A DNA stretch of 64,000 bases from Arctopsyche grandis (Eukaryota; Arthropoda; Insecta; Trichoptera; Hydropsychidae): positions 1,240,001-1,304,000 of the forward strand of contig NC_135355.1 in the NCBI RefSeq assembly GCF_051622035.1, in the 5' to 3' direction. Position numbers and translations under genes: made by a program. Position 1 is the first letter of the stretch. Every line of letters starts with the position of its first letter. Positions 24,690 through 36,898 of this stretch are shown one piece after another. The notes under the pieces are model-generated. The model was given only the letters and a program-made list of their open reading frames with translations. It had not been told where the DNA came from and ran no database searches.

Positions 24690-26469
24690 TAATACGCGGT
24701 ACGTCTCCATAACTACGCAACAACTCACGGAATATAATCAGGGTCATCACATATTCACTACAGAAATTAAAGTTTCATTTTGATATATATTTATCTACAA
24801 TTTGAGTATACGGTGGTGTTGGGCGTCGGTGGCCGATCCGTTTCTTTTCTCAGTTGGTGGGTTATTTTTATCCACTTTTTTTGTATTTGTCTGTCCTTGG
24901 GAACTCTTAAATTTACGTGTAATGTATAGTTTCAACAAAAATATGTATAATATAAAATGAACGATGTTTATATTAATTAAACTTAAATAATTGGTTATGT
25001 ATATAATTGAGTATTCGGCGCCACCAAGAGAAGTGTTTTTATATTTATTTAAAAATATTTTTTACATTTCTCTGGTGCCACCCCTGAAATTTTATGTAGA
25101 ATGCGGGCGATCGTCATGACACTTTTAAAAAATGTCAAACTACGATGTTAATTGAATAATATGTTACTCAAATGATCAATTTACTTTTAAAAATGTATCC
25201 CACGTTTTTTGAGCGATCAGCTGATCAGCGCCAGTAAACCAGTGGTCGACGAACACACCAATCACCTAATCTCTACGCTAAAATATAAATATTGAACCAA
25301 TCGAAAGTTTTCTAAAATAGCACATCTAAAATAGCACCGCTGGGTAGTGGCCTCATGTAGAGGGCTTTATTGGTTGACTTCATTGATCTCTAAAGTGGGC
25401 TTTTATATTTATTACTTTTATATTATTATATTACATATATTTACATATATTAGCTCAATTGCTGAAGTGTTAGTGGATTATTAGAATATACTTCAATTTT
25501 AAATAACCTTTGATAATGATATTACATAGGTTCGAATTAACCTCAAAGTTTCTGGGAATGCTGCGATCATTGAACTTGAAACGAAACGAAACGATTGTTT
25601 AATGACCATCCATTGATGAAGTCAAACCTTCTCATTGAAACCAAAGCAGATTTGCATCCATTTTATTTAAAATTTACTTCGTAAAAAGTATCGATAAATT
25701 TTAATGAACGCATTGAGGTCAATTCGAACGAGGCCAATCAAAATTTTTAATATATTAATTCACTCATAGAATATATGCTTTATTTAAAAGAAAATTTCAG
25801 CATTACATGTTGGATATACATATACATATTATATATATGTAGATGTATAAATTTAAAATATCTAAGGTTAATGCTAATCTTCCTAGCCGAAGTTTCCGGT
25901 TCTCGAATATTATTTTTGTGCCTATGCGAGGAAATCAGCAATAAAAAAAATATTCCGGCTACTGGAAGTTTACGGCTCACTAAATTTTCAGCTATGAATA
26001 GTATCACTTTATCAATGATGACAAAAGTTCTTTCAATTTTTATAGTACAAGTTGAAAAATCGGATCGTTTCGAAAAATAAAGTAAAAATCGCAAAATTTC
26101 ATTTATTTTTTATTCGAATTATATCGTGTTAAATTTTTTATAATACATATTAAATATTTTCATTGAAATAATGAACGATTTTTTTTAATAAGAAAGAATT
26201 CATTAAGATTTGCTCGACATTGAGAAGCGCTGTCGAATATACATACATACATCCGTAAATCAAAACGATCCCATCCAATTTGAATATGTGTCTATCGGAC
26301 ATTTTTTCCCAAAGGAAAACTCATATATTTATAACTTAAAATAAGCAATGACCTTTAAATGTTATTTTAACTCGAAAATATAATGGAAATTCAATTGATT
26401 CACCCGACGCAGACTCTTCCATAACAATAAATTCTGAACGATTGCTGATTACCGAACACTTTTGATTTT
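24690..26469. other. no gene; scattered repeat fragments
   Basis: 25196-25290 is a minus fragment of the LTR-like family of 2010-2330. 25325-25395 is complementary to 15070-15140 (GTGGCCTCATG, AGGGCTTT). Overlapping 100-residue frames on both strands at 25775-26094 are mirror images of each other with no domain. Confidence 0.45.
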
Positions 26470-27042
26470 TAAATGCTTTTTTTATTATTACGAAGTTATG
26501 TTCACAATACATCTTATATCTGATTTAATAGCTACTGATCTACTGATCATTTTCTATTTTACGATTTAAATTTAATTTCGTTTGTAATCATAGTATTATA
26601 TTATTCTAATGTTAAAGCATAATAGGAAAAAGAGCTCAAAAACCTATTTACATTTCTTATAAATGCTCATAATACATCTAATACATAATATTAATTAAAG
26701 ACTCTCTAAAGTCGATGACCTAAAGCAGATTTTGTTTAGATAATCTGTGTGTTATACCTGAAGGGTATAGAAATTTTGTTGTAATCATTGAGACTCTTCT
26801 CAAGTGTTAGTATGATTATTAGTGATTCTGTCATCGAATCTACTGGTTATTTTGTTAGTAATGTCCGTAAAAAACGGAATATTATATATGGCATGCAGTT
26901 TTTTCATGTTAGTATATATGGGTGTATTATAAATTATTTTTAGGGATTTATTTTGTATTACTTGGAGCTTGGAAAGGTTAGTATTCGAGGCGTTATTCCA
27001 TACAGGTGAAGCATAACACTTATTACGGCTATTACCGATCAC
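26470..27042 (-). pseudogene. Jockey-like LINE, reverse-transcriptase C terminus and 3' UTR
   Basis: The minus frame ending at 26800 reads [33 protein letters not shown] and [17 protein letters not shown], the C-terminal part of Jockey-clade ORF2. The family 3' UTR follows (TCATCGACTTTAGAGAGTC) and ends AAAGCATTTAAAAATCAAAA. 5'-truncated; only the last 80 codons remain. Confidence 0.85.
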
Positions 27043-27902
27043 TTAATCATCAGAAGACTCGAGATGAAATACTCTCCAAAGTATTTCAATTGAGCAATCA
27101 AAATTTTCAAATCACAACATGCGCAACCTGGATAACTTGTCGAATAGTTGCTGGAAACATCACACTATTGATGAGACGTTTGACGTGAACTTTGTTTTCA
27201 AATTTCCACAACATACATACGTACGTACATATTTCCATAAGTTTGACTGGAATATGTAACATATTTCACCGAACTGATCAATAGGGTATGCGATACAGTA
27301 ATCAAATACTCGACGAAACAGAACCAGAAAGACTTTTCTCGAATGAAATATTATGCAACACGAAATTGTGAGACTTCCAGTACCTAGAATTTAACCCAGA
27401 TACTCTCCCGATGACCTATTTGTAGAATGTGAAGAACGTTTCTGCACATACATAGTGTCACATCAAAATGTAGAGAATGTTATCACAATAGCGTATTTTA
27501 TGACCGTTCTATTATTTAAATGACTACTAAAACACTTTGTCTACACTTAAATCCGAGTCATATTTTTGAACGAGTGGAAAATTGGACTTTCAAATACTAA
27601 AAATATTATCTAGATCAGTGGTGTTCCACATATGTACATATATATGGTGCATTAATATGTTTATGTGTTTACCTACATATGTATATATACCTATATAACA
27701 GTGGTTCTCATATAGAATTTATTTTATGGTGGGGAGAACTAACAAATTTGAGAATTTTGAAAAGATTACTTTTATTCATTATTTTTAATAATTACGAAAG
27801 AAAAAAGATTCACTGCTGACAAAATATACTTTGAATAACCATAACCATGTTTAATATATTATTTAAATGTCAGAAACAATAAAATCTTAATATTTTATCT
27901 AA
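27043..27902. other. no gene seen
   Basis: AT-rich spacer with short frames only. Confidence 0.4.
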
Positions 27903-28200
27903 AACTAGCTGAGCCCGGCATTGCAACGCCACAATAATTCCCAAGCAATTCCCGTTCCCGTTCCCGTTCCCGTTCCCGTTCCCGTTCTCGTTCCCATTCC
28001 CATTTGTCGGGAAAACGCAGGCAGCGAACATGTTGCAATGACACTCATTCCCGTTTTTCCCGATTTTGAGCAATTTTTTTTCACAGTGATCTTCCCGGAC
28101 ATGCATACAATAAATCCTGAAAGTTCCATCGTAATCAGTTCAGTGGTTTAGGAGCCTATTCGAGACACACACACAGATATTCATTTATATATACAAATGA
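27903..28200 (-). mobile_element. Helitron-like non-autonomous element with hexamer expansion
   Basis: The minus strand ends CCGGGCTCAGCTAGT, a CTAGT terminus. A CCCGTT repeat lies at 27951-28004: six perfect and three variant units. The other side has the ACACACACACAGATATTCATT block often seen near element ends. No coding. Confidence 0.5.
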
Positions 28201-29639
28201 ATATATGTGTGTTTTTTAAAAAAGTTTATTTAAAAAAAATATTAAGTAGATGTGAGATATTTTGATAATATAAAAATTATATTTAGAAAAACGTACATAC
28301 GTTGCCGATGCATTAGGAATAAATCTATCCTCTCATGTTTTTTTAAGATTTCAATATAGTCAATTCCCACTCTTATTTATGGGCTGGCAGCCCATTAAAA
28401 CTACATACATACTAGAGTGGTCTAGAATTTCATACGATCATATAGATATTGAAAATGAAACTTTCAAGCATTAAAAATAACAAAAATACAGTTCATTCGC
28501 GGTAGTTTGGATTTGATAATATGTATTACCAATAAATATTTTTCTTAGTGAAAGATGAATGGAGTAAAAGACTCCATTCATATCTCACCAATTAATAATC
28601 TCAAGTTGCCGTGAACGATGAGTTAAATACTAACATAATATATATTTTTAATTAAGATAACATTCAACCTGCTTACTAAATAATTGCTTCAATTTTCGTT
28701 CCAGCTTTATCGCACAATTACAGCAAATATAGAACACAATGGAGAATACAATTCCAAAAAGAAAATTAGTTTCGTTTGTTTTTATTTTATATTTCGTTTG
28801 AATTTTTATAAAAACCTGACTGAAATATAATTACCTTCAAAATAAATGAAATTAATTCAAGCCCAAATAATGGCTGTTAAAAACACATCAAATTGAAGTC
28901 TAAATTAAAATATATGTACACGAGCTGCTATCGATTAGTATTGAACAAAAACAATTCGATAAAATTCATCGCCAACTCCAATATACTAATCAAATACATA
29001 AAATATATAATAAAAGTCATGCTTGAGTTGTTTTTGTGATGTGCTATATACGATAGTATAATATTTTATGCTTTTCTTAATAAACTTTTGAATTATACGT
29101 GCTGAATTTGCGTACTTTATATTTCACACGTTGTTGTTTCGTTTTAATAAACCTTATTATCTTCCGTGTAGTGAAGTGTGTAATATATATATATTGATAA
29201 GGATATCATACCAGTAGTTTGGTTATAAAAAAGGGGTTTGCTTAATAAATACAAATTGGAACAGAAACGGTTCGCCTGTCAGTATCCTTAATGAAAATCA
29301 TTCATTTTTCATTAAAATATTCAAATAAGGTCCCAACAATTGCAAAATATTTTGATAAACTGCACAAAAGTTGTAGGATTTTTCCAGAAAAAGTGGTGTA
29401 AAATGTTCCGACAACTTATCTAAGTGTCATTTTCTTCAAAATATGATACTAATTGTTTTTGCCCCTCCCTGTATTTCTGTGTGTGAATTTTCATCCTCGA
29501 TAGAATATATAATAAGTATGTCATTATGGCATATTCAAGTTTGAAACTTTTACTGTGCTATACTCATAAGTGTCGTTAAAATTTATTATGTATATAATAA
29601 CAGAAGTTTGACGAATTCGAGACGAATTTTCATATACTC
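28201..29639. other. no gene seen
   Basis: Strongly AT-rich DNA with only short frames and no recognised repeat termini. Confidence 0.4.
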
Positions 29640-30429
29640 ACTTGTGTCGCAGAAGGATGAGTGTGACTCTCGCCTTCGACTTCTTCCCGGGAAATTTCCC
29701 GTGACGAGACGAGCACATAACTAACAGCGTACTTATTTTTTCCCCAAGTTACATAACGACCCAAGTTTGAAACGCGCGCGCATTCGAACGCTTTCCCCCC
29801 ACTTTCGAAACGCTTTCAGCAGTCCGAGTTTGTGCGGAAGTTTTCCGACGGTCGCTTTCCCGACGGGCCGGGAAAACTCACAGCGCACGAGACGCTCTTT
29901 GGGGCTGTTTCATCGTGCCTCTTTTTTCCACATATATGGAGTTGTTTGTGTGTTATTTTTTGGCGGTTTTGTTAAAGGTGTAGGCGGGTGTCCGCGACGT
30001 GGCGAGACGCGAGACTGCCAGTGGCGTCCCGCCCACTTCCCGCCCGTCATTGGACCAAATGTCACGCCTGCGCACGCCCACCCACCCCCTATCTCTAAAA
30101 CGAAAGAAAATTGAAATTGTAACCGACGGCGGAGAAGACAAGCCTTCCTTAGACATTTTCCAACTGAAGTAAAAAAAACATCCACTTGATATCACAAAAA
30201 TAACCGGGTCTTCTTGTGAGGTGATAAACTGGTGGCAGCAGCACAAACTCGTTCGGAGATCATTCACTTTCATAACTAGAGGTAGGACGGGACGCGTGTT
30301 TTCTCCAAGAAACAGGGCATTTTGGGTCTATTTTCCAGGAAATAGGGAAAACTACAAAGCTCGAGTGCAACAAAAAAAGGTTGATCATCAAAATGAAGGG
30401 TTTGGTGCATCCGCTCTAAAATCTCCAGA
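29640..30429. promoter_or_regulatory. isolated CpG-rich segment, possible promoter
   Basis: The only CpG-dense stretch between 1 and 39 kb. It contains CCCGCCC-type boxes, a CCAAT box (GTCATTGGACC) and an NRF-1-like GCCTGCGCACGCCC near 30065. It could be a promoter with a non-coding first exon, or the 5' LTR region of an element. The open frames on both strands reflect base composition. Confidence 0.35.
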
Positions 30430-30512
30430 TTATGTTGAATTATCTCGTACTTGATGTTACGAGTTCGATTCCCGCTAAGTCTCGCTATTGGACAGACCTT
30501 GATTTTTCCGGA
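30430..30512 (+). mobile_element. SINE type 1 head fragment
   Basis: TACGAGTTCGATTCCCGC and TCGCTATTGGACAGACC match the head of the 209 and 31240 copies. It is cut before the body. Confidence 0.7.
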
Positions 30513-30547
30513 AAAATCGTATCGATTTCGTTACATGCCACCCTTAA

Positions 30548-31070
30548 GAGGGCTGGACAGCAGCGCCTTGTCCATACAAACGTACTATACTTCTCCCTAC
30601 CTCAATTATGGCACTAGAGAGATTATTTTTTAATATGCTATGGATATCCACCATTGGGGTGCATCTATCGTTTTATTTTTTTGATTAATTATTTTTTATA
30701 GGAGCTAGGAGCCGCCAAACATCTATAAAATCACCTCTTTTTTACACCCACGAAAAGAGTCTAGCGTGGTTATTTAACGGTCGATTTTTAAGAAAATACG
30801 CCGTTAGATGCACAGAAAATATCTTTCTCATACCGATGATGAAATTTTTTTAAAAATTGGTCCAGTTTTGGAGGAGAAAATAGTAGAATACGAAACCTCG
30901 ATTTTGTCAATTTAAAACACGTTTTATCTGGTCGAAGCGCAACTGTCGCATTCACTCAATATATATATATTGATATATATTGTCGCATTTACTCAATATA
31001 TACATACACTCAATTAATATATCGAAGAAAGGAACGGTGACAAAATTAAGGTTTCGGGTGTACAGCCCTC
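30548..31070. mobile_element. 523-bp MITE with TTAA target duplication, copy 2
   Basis: Same ends as 17318-17838 (GAGGGCTGGACAGCAGC; minus-strand end GAGGGCTGTACACCCG), with TTAA at 30544-30547 and 31071-31074. Differences are scattered substitutions and small indels. The terminal repeats are slightly better matched here. Confidence 0.85.
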
Positions 31071-31239
31071 TTAACGACCGTTATCGATACGAACGAAGAC
31101 GTTTTCGTAATCTTGCAACCTAACCACCAATTAGATATCATTTCGTTTCGGAGAACACATACAATTGTGTGTCGTTACAAAATCAGATACACATACAAAC
31201 TTTTTCTTATTTAATCTAACCTTGAATTTAATTTCAACC

Positions 31240-31660
31240 AACAGCGTGGTCTAGTGGTGAATGTTGAATTATTTCGTATATGATGTTACGAGTTCGATTC
31301 CCGCTAAAGTCTTGCTGTTGGCCAGATCGATCGTTTCTTATCAGAATTTGCCAATTTTTCTGATTTTCATTGAAGCGATTCCTGTAAAATTGGCGTTTCC
31401 TTCCCAATTTTCTGTTGCGAACCTTTAGTTATTGTTATATCTTAGGTTTCGCCATATTGCTCACCATAGATGTCTCTGTGGTTGTTTATCGAATATAAAA
31501 TTCGTATTGTTACATGAAAGTTATTTATCGTTTTAATACGATGTTTAGATTTAGTTGAGATATTGTTTAGATTTACATGTATCTATGTAATAATTATGTG
31601 GACCAGGAAGGCGCATTTGGTGTTTACCTGTTAAGCCTTCCTGGTATATTTGTATATATG
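31240..31660 (+). mobile_element. SINE, head type 1, full length
   Basis: A box GTGGTCTAGTGGTGAAT, B box GAGTTCGATTCCC, family body, terminal hairpin CCAGGAAGGC / GCCTTCCTGG and a TATATTTGTATAT tail. Confidence 0.85.
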
Positions 31661-31699
31661 TATGTAAAAATATGTATGTAAATAAAATAAATTAACAAA

Positions 31700-31995
31700 A
31701 CGGCAGCTTTAAACGTAATTCTCGTTTTCTCGAATGATAGATTGCACATCAGATGACGAGTAACCTTTCGATGTGTACAGATGCAATTATTAAAATTGAG
31801 TTGGATCTTTCTGGCGAGTTTAATAAGGCAAGATTCGGAACTTATCGAATCTTGCCTTATTAAACTCGCCTGAAAGATCCAACTCAATTTTAATAATTAC
31901 CATTTTAATAATTGCATCTGTGCACATCGAAAGGTTACCCGTCATCTGATGTGCAATCTTTCATTCGAGAAGATGAGAATTGCATTTAAAGCAGC
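31700..31995. repeat. long near-perfect inverted repeat
   Basis: The left arm (31700-31843) and right arm (31849-31995) are complementary over blocks such as GAGTTTAATAAGGCAAGATTC and TTGAGTTGGATCTTTC, around a loop of a few bases. The right arm has an 11-base extra block (ACCATTTTAAT). Part of an arm recurs at 32517-32665. Confidence 0.8.
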
Positions 31996-32344
31996 CATCC
32001 GTTAATCTGTCGTTCAATTTGTCTGGCGAATTTAGAGCGGATGCACCGCATCCCAAAATGAACAATGCACGGTGAACAATAAACAAAGAATGGCACGCTC
32101 TATTCAGACCATTGTCTCATTACAGGAATTTCTAATGTGCCACAATGGTCAAAAAATATAACACAAAACAAAAACAAAATAACAATTAATACATAACAAA
32201 AATAATATACTAATCAATTATACATAAAAAAATGCATTTATAAATACATTTAAACATAAACATAAATACATCCATAAATTAACATAAAAAATAGCATTTA
32301 ATAATAACAGATAACGTAAAAATATCAAATATAAAATATAACAT

Positions 32345-32700
32345 AAGGCGATGTGGTGCAAACGATCGACAAGCGCCAGACAGAGTGAACCACAGATTAA
32401 CGACACGTGTACCTTATGCGTGCGCACTGCTCGCACTTACACTAAACGAAATCTACCTGAAGTCCCGACATACCTACCCTGTATACGTTCTGTGCTTCTG
32501 ATACTTTAGTTCCGAATTTTGCCTTATTAAACTCGCCAGAAAGATCCAACTCAATTTTAATAATTACCATTTTAATAATTGCATCTGTGCCCATCGAAAG
32601 GTTACTCGTTATCTGATGTGCAATCTATCATTCGTGAAGTCGAGAATTGCGTTTCAGTCTGTGGTTCAGTCTGTCTGGCGCTTGTCGATCGTAAGGAATG
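32345..32700. repeat. related foldback arms
   Basis: 32350-32390 (CGATCGACAAGCGCCAGAC) is complementary to 32668-32695, and 32517-32665 repeats the 31849-31995 arm. The arrangement looks like a decayed multi-arm foldback element. The 158-residue frame at 32616 crosses it and is not a gene. Confidence 0.6.
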
Positions 32701-33044
32701 CCTTGCACCTACAGCTAGTTCCAATAAATAAGAAACAACTACAAATACAAAGCATCCCTGTGAGTCCCAAATGGAAGAGATTTAATCAAAATTCCACTCA
32801 TAAATCACAATCAATCATGAAAACAATGATGAGCGCAGACTACCAGAAAAATGGGATTATTTATATAATTTTATCGGTAAAAGTTGAGTTTCTAGACGAG
32901 GCGGATCCGCTAGACTCGATCGACCCGCTCCTTCCTGTGATTGGCTGCGTTTTGCGAGTACTCACGTATTGCCGTGCCGTGAATAAACTGGACTTTCACC
33001 TGATGAAATACTCCGACATATACTGCCTGGTTTGCAAAAAATTT

Positions 33045-33380
33045 CGGACGGTTGGACAGCGTACCCATGATGGGTTTGATCCCATGAGCTGACCTCGATT
33101 GAAAAGAATTGCTGGTCAGACCTGGATATTTGTGACTCCATATCGATCGTTTCCTATCAGAGTTTGCCAATTTTGAAATCAGAAAATAATGAAATCAGAA
33201 AAATGGGCAAACTCTGATAGGAAACGATCGACCTGGAGTCACAAATATCCAAGTCTGACCAGCAGCATTACAGAAATACTCAAAATAAATCCTTTTTCAA
33301 TCGAGGTCGATCGGGATCGAACCAAGCGTCTTCTCGGCGCTAAGCAAAAGTCCAACCACCGAGCCATGCTACTGGATATA
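33045..33380. mobile_element. two type 2 SINEs in inverted orientation
   Basis: 33045-33178 (plus) and 33190-33380 (minus) share the type 2 head (GGGTTTGATCCCATGAG; complement GATCGAACCAAGCG) and body (CGATCGTTTCCTATCAGAG). They face each other across about 11 bases, so a transcript would fold into a hairpin of over 100 bp. Confidence 0.8.
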
Positions 33381-35171
33381 CAGTAAAAATATACATACAT
33401 ATATATAGATAGATTGGTTTTTTGGTAGAATAAATTTTATAAAAAGTACAATATTTATTCAAAATAGGGACGTTTTATGTTCAATATATAATATTAATAA
33501 AATTTTCAAGAGGAACATGCTATTGTGGAATATATGTATTTTATAAAAAAACACAAAATTAAATTTAGAAACTGTATTTCATTCCATTTTATTTTAAATT
33601 TTAAGCTTTCACAGTGTAATATTAAATATTACGATTATATTGTATGTAGATTTTTGTACATTTAAGAAACTTTCCAATATTTATTGCATTGTTTGAGCCG
33701 GCTCCTGTATATAGGAAAACGTCACTCAATAGTTGAGTTCGAATGAACGGTATAAACATGATTATGGAAATCTTAAATGAACGAAAATTGTCTCAAATGT
33801 TGTACCTAAATAGCAATCAAATGACTTTTATTTCAAAAAATTTAACAGGAAATAGCAAAAACCTACAGATGAAAAAATCTAAATTTGGTTATTTTCCAAT
33901 CTTATAATGTGAGTTGAAAACGAAAAGAAAAGTTTAACCTAAAAATATCACGATTACAAAGTAAGCTCCTTAATACAACAGCATTGTGTGGAAAATCTTG
34001 CATTTTCCACGAACGCTATATTAAAATTCTAAGCATGTAAAATTTTCGTGCGAAAAAGCGTAGCTATATAATCGACTTTGTAACCGAAAATTCACATATA
34101 TAATATAACCAACATAGAAAGGTGAAAGTCGGCAAATGGAATTTAGATGTAAATATATACATACATACATACATATATTTATATATTGCAAAGACCTATA
34201 TATTTTTCTCACATGCGAAAATTGAAAACAAACCATTTAATTTTAATAAGATGCAGACAAGCAATTCACCAAATTATCAAATCGCAACAAAGTACATTAA
34301 GCAAATAACAATTTCGTAAAAACTTACTTTCATATATCGGAAATACAAGTCATAAAAACAATTTTTTAAGGTAACGTTTCGGCGAATTGGTTATAACTCA
34401 ATTATAAATTCAAAGAAATGTCGTACTCCACCAAAAGCTATTAACAAATTGCTAATTCGGTGAATTTTATTCACCCTACACTTTTTGAATCATCAAACCA
34501 CCCCTCGCCTAATAAAATGAGCGCAAAAGCAGCACGTAATAAAACAGATTACAAAACATTTGACTGTAGGAGCCCTACGACATGGTCAATTTTGGGTCGC
34601 CATCCTATGACTTGGGACCGATTCGACTATGTTGGTGGCTGCTACTTTACTTCATTCCCATCCGTCACATTTTAAACACTCATTTTTACATCAATATCAT
34701 TATTTTATTCCTTTCACTCCCATATGAAGTCAAATTTTAGGAAAAAAAACGTCTGCGGCGCATTGCCATAATCATCAAATACTCATACATAATAACTAAA
34801 AGATCAGGAACGATAAAAAAACAAGACCAGGTACAGTTAAGTTACTGCAGTACCCGAACTAAGCCAGTTTTTATATGAAGAAACTATTTACAAGTAAATA
34901 CATACAGTACATGCCTCTAAAAATATTTTCCACGACCAACCGCTGCCTAGAAAATACAAAATTTTGTATTTATTTCCAAATTCATGCTAAAATTTATCAA
35001 ATCAAATTTTACATTATTTTATTTATTTGTAACCTTATTATGTCTCTTATACAAATTATTAAAATACTGTATCCCAGACGTGTAAAGGGGTTTCCAAGAT
35101 TGGAGTAAGAGACGCAGCAGTTGTGGTACAGGTAGTTTAATGTTCTTGATCCGTCAGCCACGAATGAAGTA
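33381..35171. other. no gene seen
   Basis: AT-rich DNA without recognised domains, repeats or splice structure. Confidence 0.4.
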
Positions 35172-35366
35172 TTATATTTAAAACCATCTATTATTTATAC
35201 CTAACGTGTAGTCTCAACACAGATCATTGGTTGATGGGTCGCGAGACCTTATTGGCTGTTGTATACAGCTTGTTCATACGTCGAGGCCTTTTTGGCGGAT
35301 TAGGTGATCAGCGCTAATAAACCAGTAGTCCATGAGCACCAATAAACTAATCTCTATGTTACAATA
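35172..35366 (-). mobile_element. fragment of the TGTAAC LTR-like family
   Basis: Complementary to 2010-2180: shared AGAGATTAG, TGAACAAGCTGTATACAACA and CCAATAAGGTCTCGCGACC-like blocks. Confidence 0.6.
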
Positions 35367-35874
35367 CTTTGGGCAGCAAAGTGTCTTGACCAGTGTCCCG
35401 GTCAACAGAAGCACTTTTGTGTTTGGAAGAAGTTCTCTTTATACAAGTATTATATTTTATGTACGGTGAAGGAGCTAATTGCTCAACTTCGGTGGAGTAG
35501 GCTGGCTGAACTCCAAAGGGTCGCTGGCAGCTGGGCCTATTGTCCGTCCGGTGTAAGATGACACTCGTTTCAACCCATTTCGACTAATGGAATTTCGCGC
35601 GTACAGTGTTTTACTATATGCATGAAATGCTATTGGTCGAGAGGCATGTAAGTTTTTCTAAGTTCTTCCTAGAGCGTTTTTCTAAGTTCTTCCTTAAGTC
35701 TCTTCCTAGAGCGGATCAAGTATAGTGCGCTGGTTTATATACTTAAGTTCAGGCTGTGTGTTGATGTAATTGTTTAGTGGTCGTTTTATATGCAGTTGCG
35801 TGATGCTATTCTTGTACGTTCACGTTTTCCGGAGCTGTGCAATTCGTGTGTTCCTCCCTAACAAACTAACTAAA
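35367..35874 (+). mobile_element. diverged LTR-like fragment
   Basis: Shares the order of motifs with the LTRs at 50683 and 53002: GTCTTGACCAGTGTCCCGG, GGAAGAAGTTCTCTTTATAC, GTGAAGGAGCTAATTGCTCA and GGCTGGCTGAACTCC. The ends are not clear. Confidence 0.5.
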
Positions 35875-36090
35875 CTAATGACCCTGAATAGGGTCAACCC
35901 TAACTTAACCTAACCTAACCTGACTGCTAAGATATGTTATATGTCATCAATATTTTCACAAAAAAAAAACATATCTTAGCAGTCAAGCCTTATTTATTTA
36001 AGGATGAGGTTAGGTTAGGTTAAGTTTGGGTTGGCCCTATTCATTTAAGATTAGGTTGGTAGGGTCGGTATTTTCTTCGCTGTTGACGAT
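35875..36090. repeat. inverted repeat containing TTAGG-type units
   Basis: Left arm GAATAGGGTCAACCCTAACT, TAACCTAACCTAACC, GACTGCTAAGATATGTT; right arm the complement in the same order, with an extra block between. The telomere-like units are in opposite orientation in the two arms. The outer part of the right arm recurs at 4745-4948. Confidence 0.7.
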
Positions 36091-36325
36091 ATTTTGATAG
36101 GGCTGGATAGATTAGGATAGATTCGGCAGGAAAAAACAAAAATTATAATCGTAGATCGCATGCTAAGGTAAACCAAATACTAAAGTAGTACGTAATATTG
36201 TTTGTGCTATCCTTACTATTGGTATTATTCAGTCTCACTGTCACACGCGAGAACTGAGACAGTGAGACCGCATATTAAATTAAAAACGTGAAGGTAGATC
36301 GCATACTAAAGTAGATATATGAAGG

Positions 36326-36890
36326 CAGTGCCGGGCTTACACCCAATGGCGCCCTTGGGCAATTTTTTCTAAACATCCTTGGTAATCTATTTCAGTTTCA
36401 GGCAGTGTCAGCAAAAGCATAGCAACCCAAATGTTTGGATATACAAATAGATTGTTTACAAAATACAAAAAAAAACCCACATCTTTGAATATTCGTTTAA
36501 CTGTTCGAATCTAAGCTATTTTTTTAGGAATATAATTGTACGTAATCAGCTAGAATCTTCCAGCTTCGGAGAATGTCGAAAAAAGTTTGCCATGTTACAG
36601 AAGATTTCGCAGCGTCATATAGCACAAGATTTAAATTGTGGTTGCCACAGGGAAACGTTAATTATAATACAGAAGGGAATGCGCACTCACTCAATGAATA
36701 GAATTCGCCGAGTACAAATGTTTGAGTTTAGAAAGTAAAGGCGCCTTTGGCGCTCTAATCTAAAATTTTGTAGGACCTTTGGCGCTCTAATTTTAAATTT
36801 TAAAGCGCCTTTGGTGCATCGAGTGGCGCCCTAACTTATTTGGCGCCCTCGGGCACCACCCGACCCAGCCTCCCCCTAAAACCGGCACTG
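36326..36890. mobile_element. 565-bp non-autonomous hAT element with perfect 8-bp target duplication
   Basis: Terminal repeats CAGTGCCGG / CCGGCACTG, flanked by identical TATGAAGG (36318-36325, 36891-36898). Subterminal GGCGCCCT motifs occur at both ends, and the right side repeats GCGCCTTTGG several times. No transposase is left. Confidence 0.88.
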
Positions 36891-36898
36891 TATGAAGG

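Noticed and set aside
25775..26094. Two mirror-image frames of about 100 residues
   Set aside because: Overlap on opposite strands with no recognisable domain; AT-rich chance.
29767..30273. Frames of 90-115 residues on both strands
   Set aside because: GC-composition artefacts in the isolated CpG-rich segment.
32616..33092. 158-residue plus-strand frame
   Set aside because: Crosses foldback arms and a SINE head; a chance reading of repeats.
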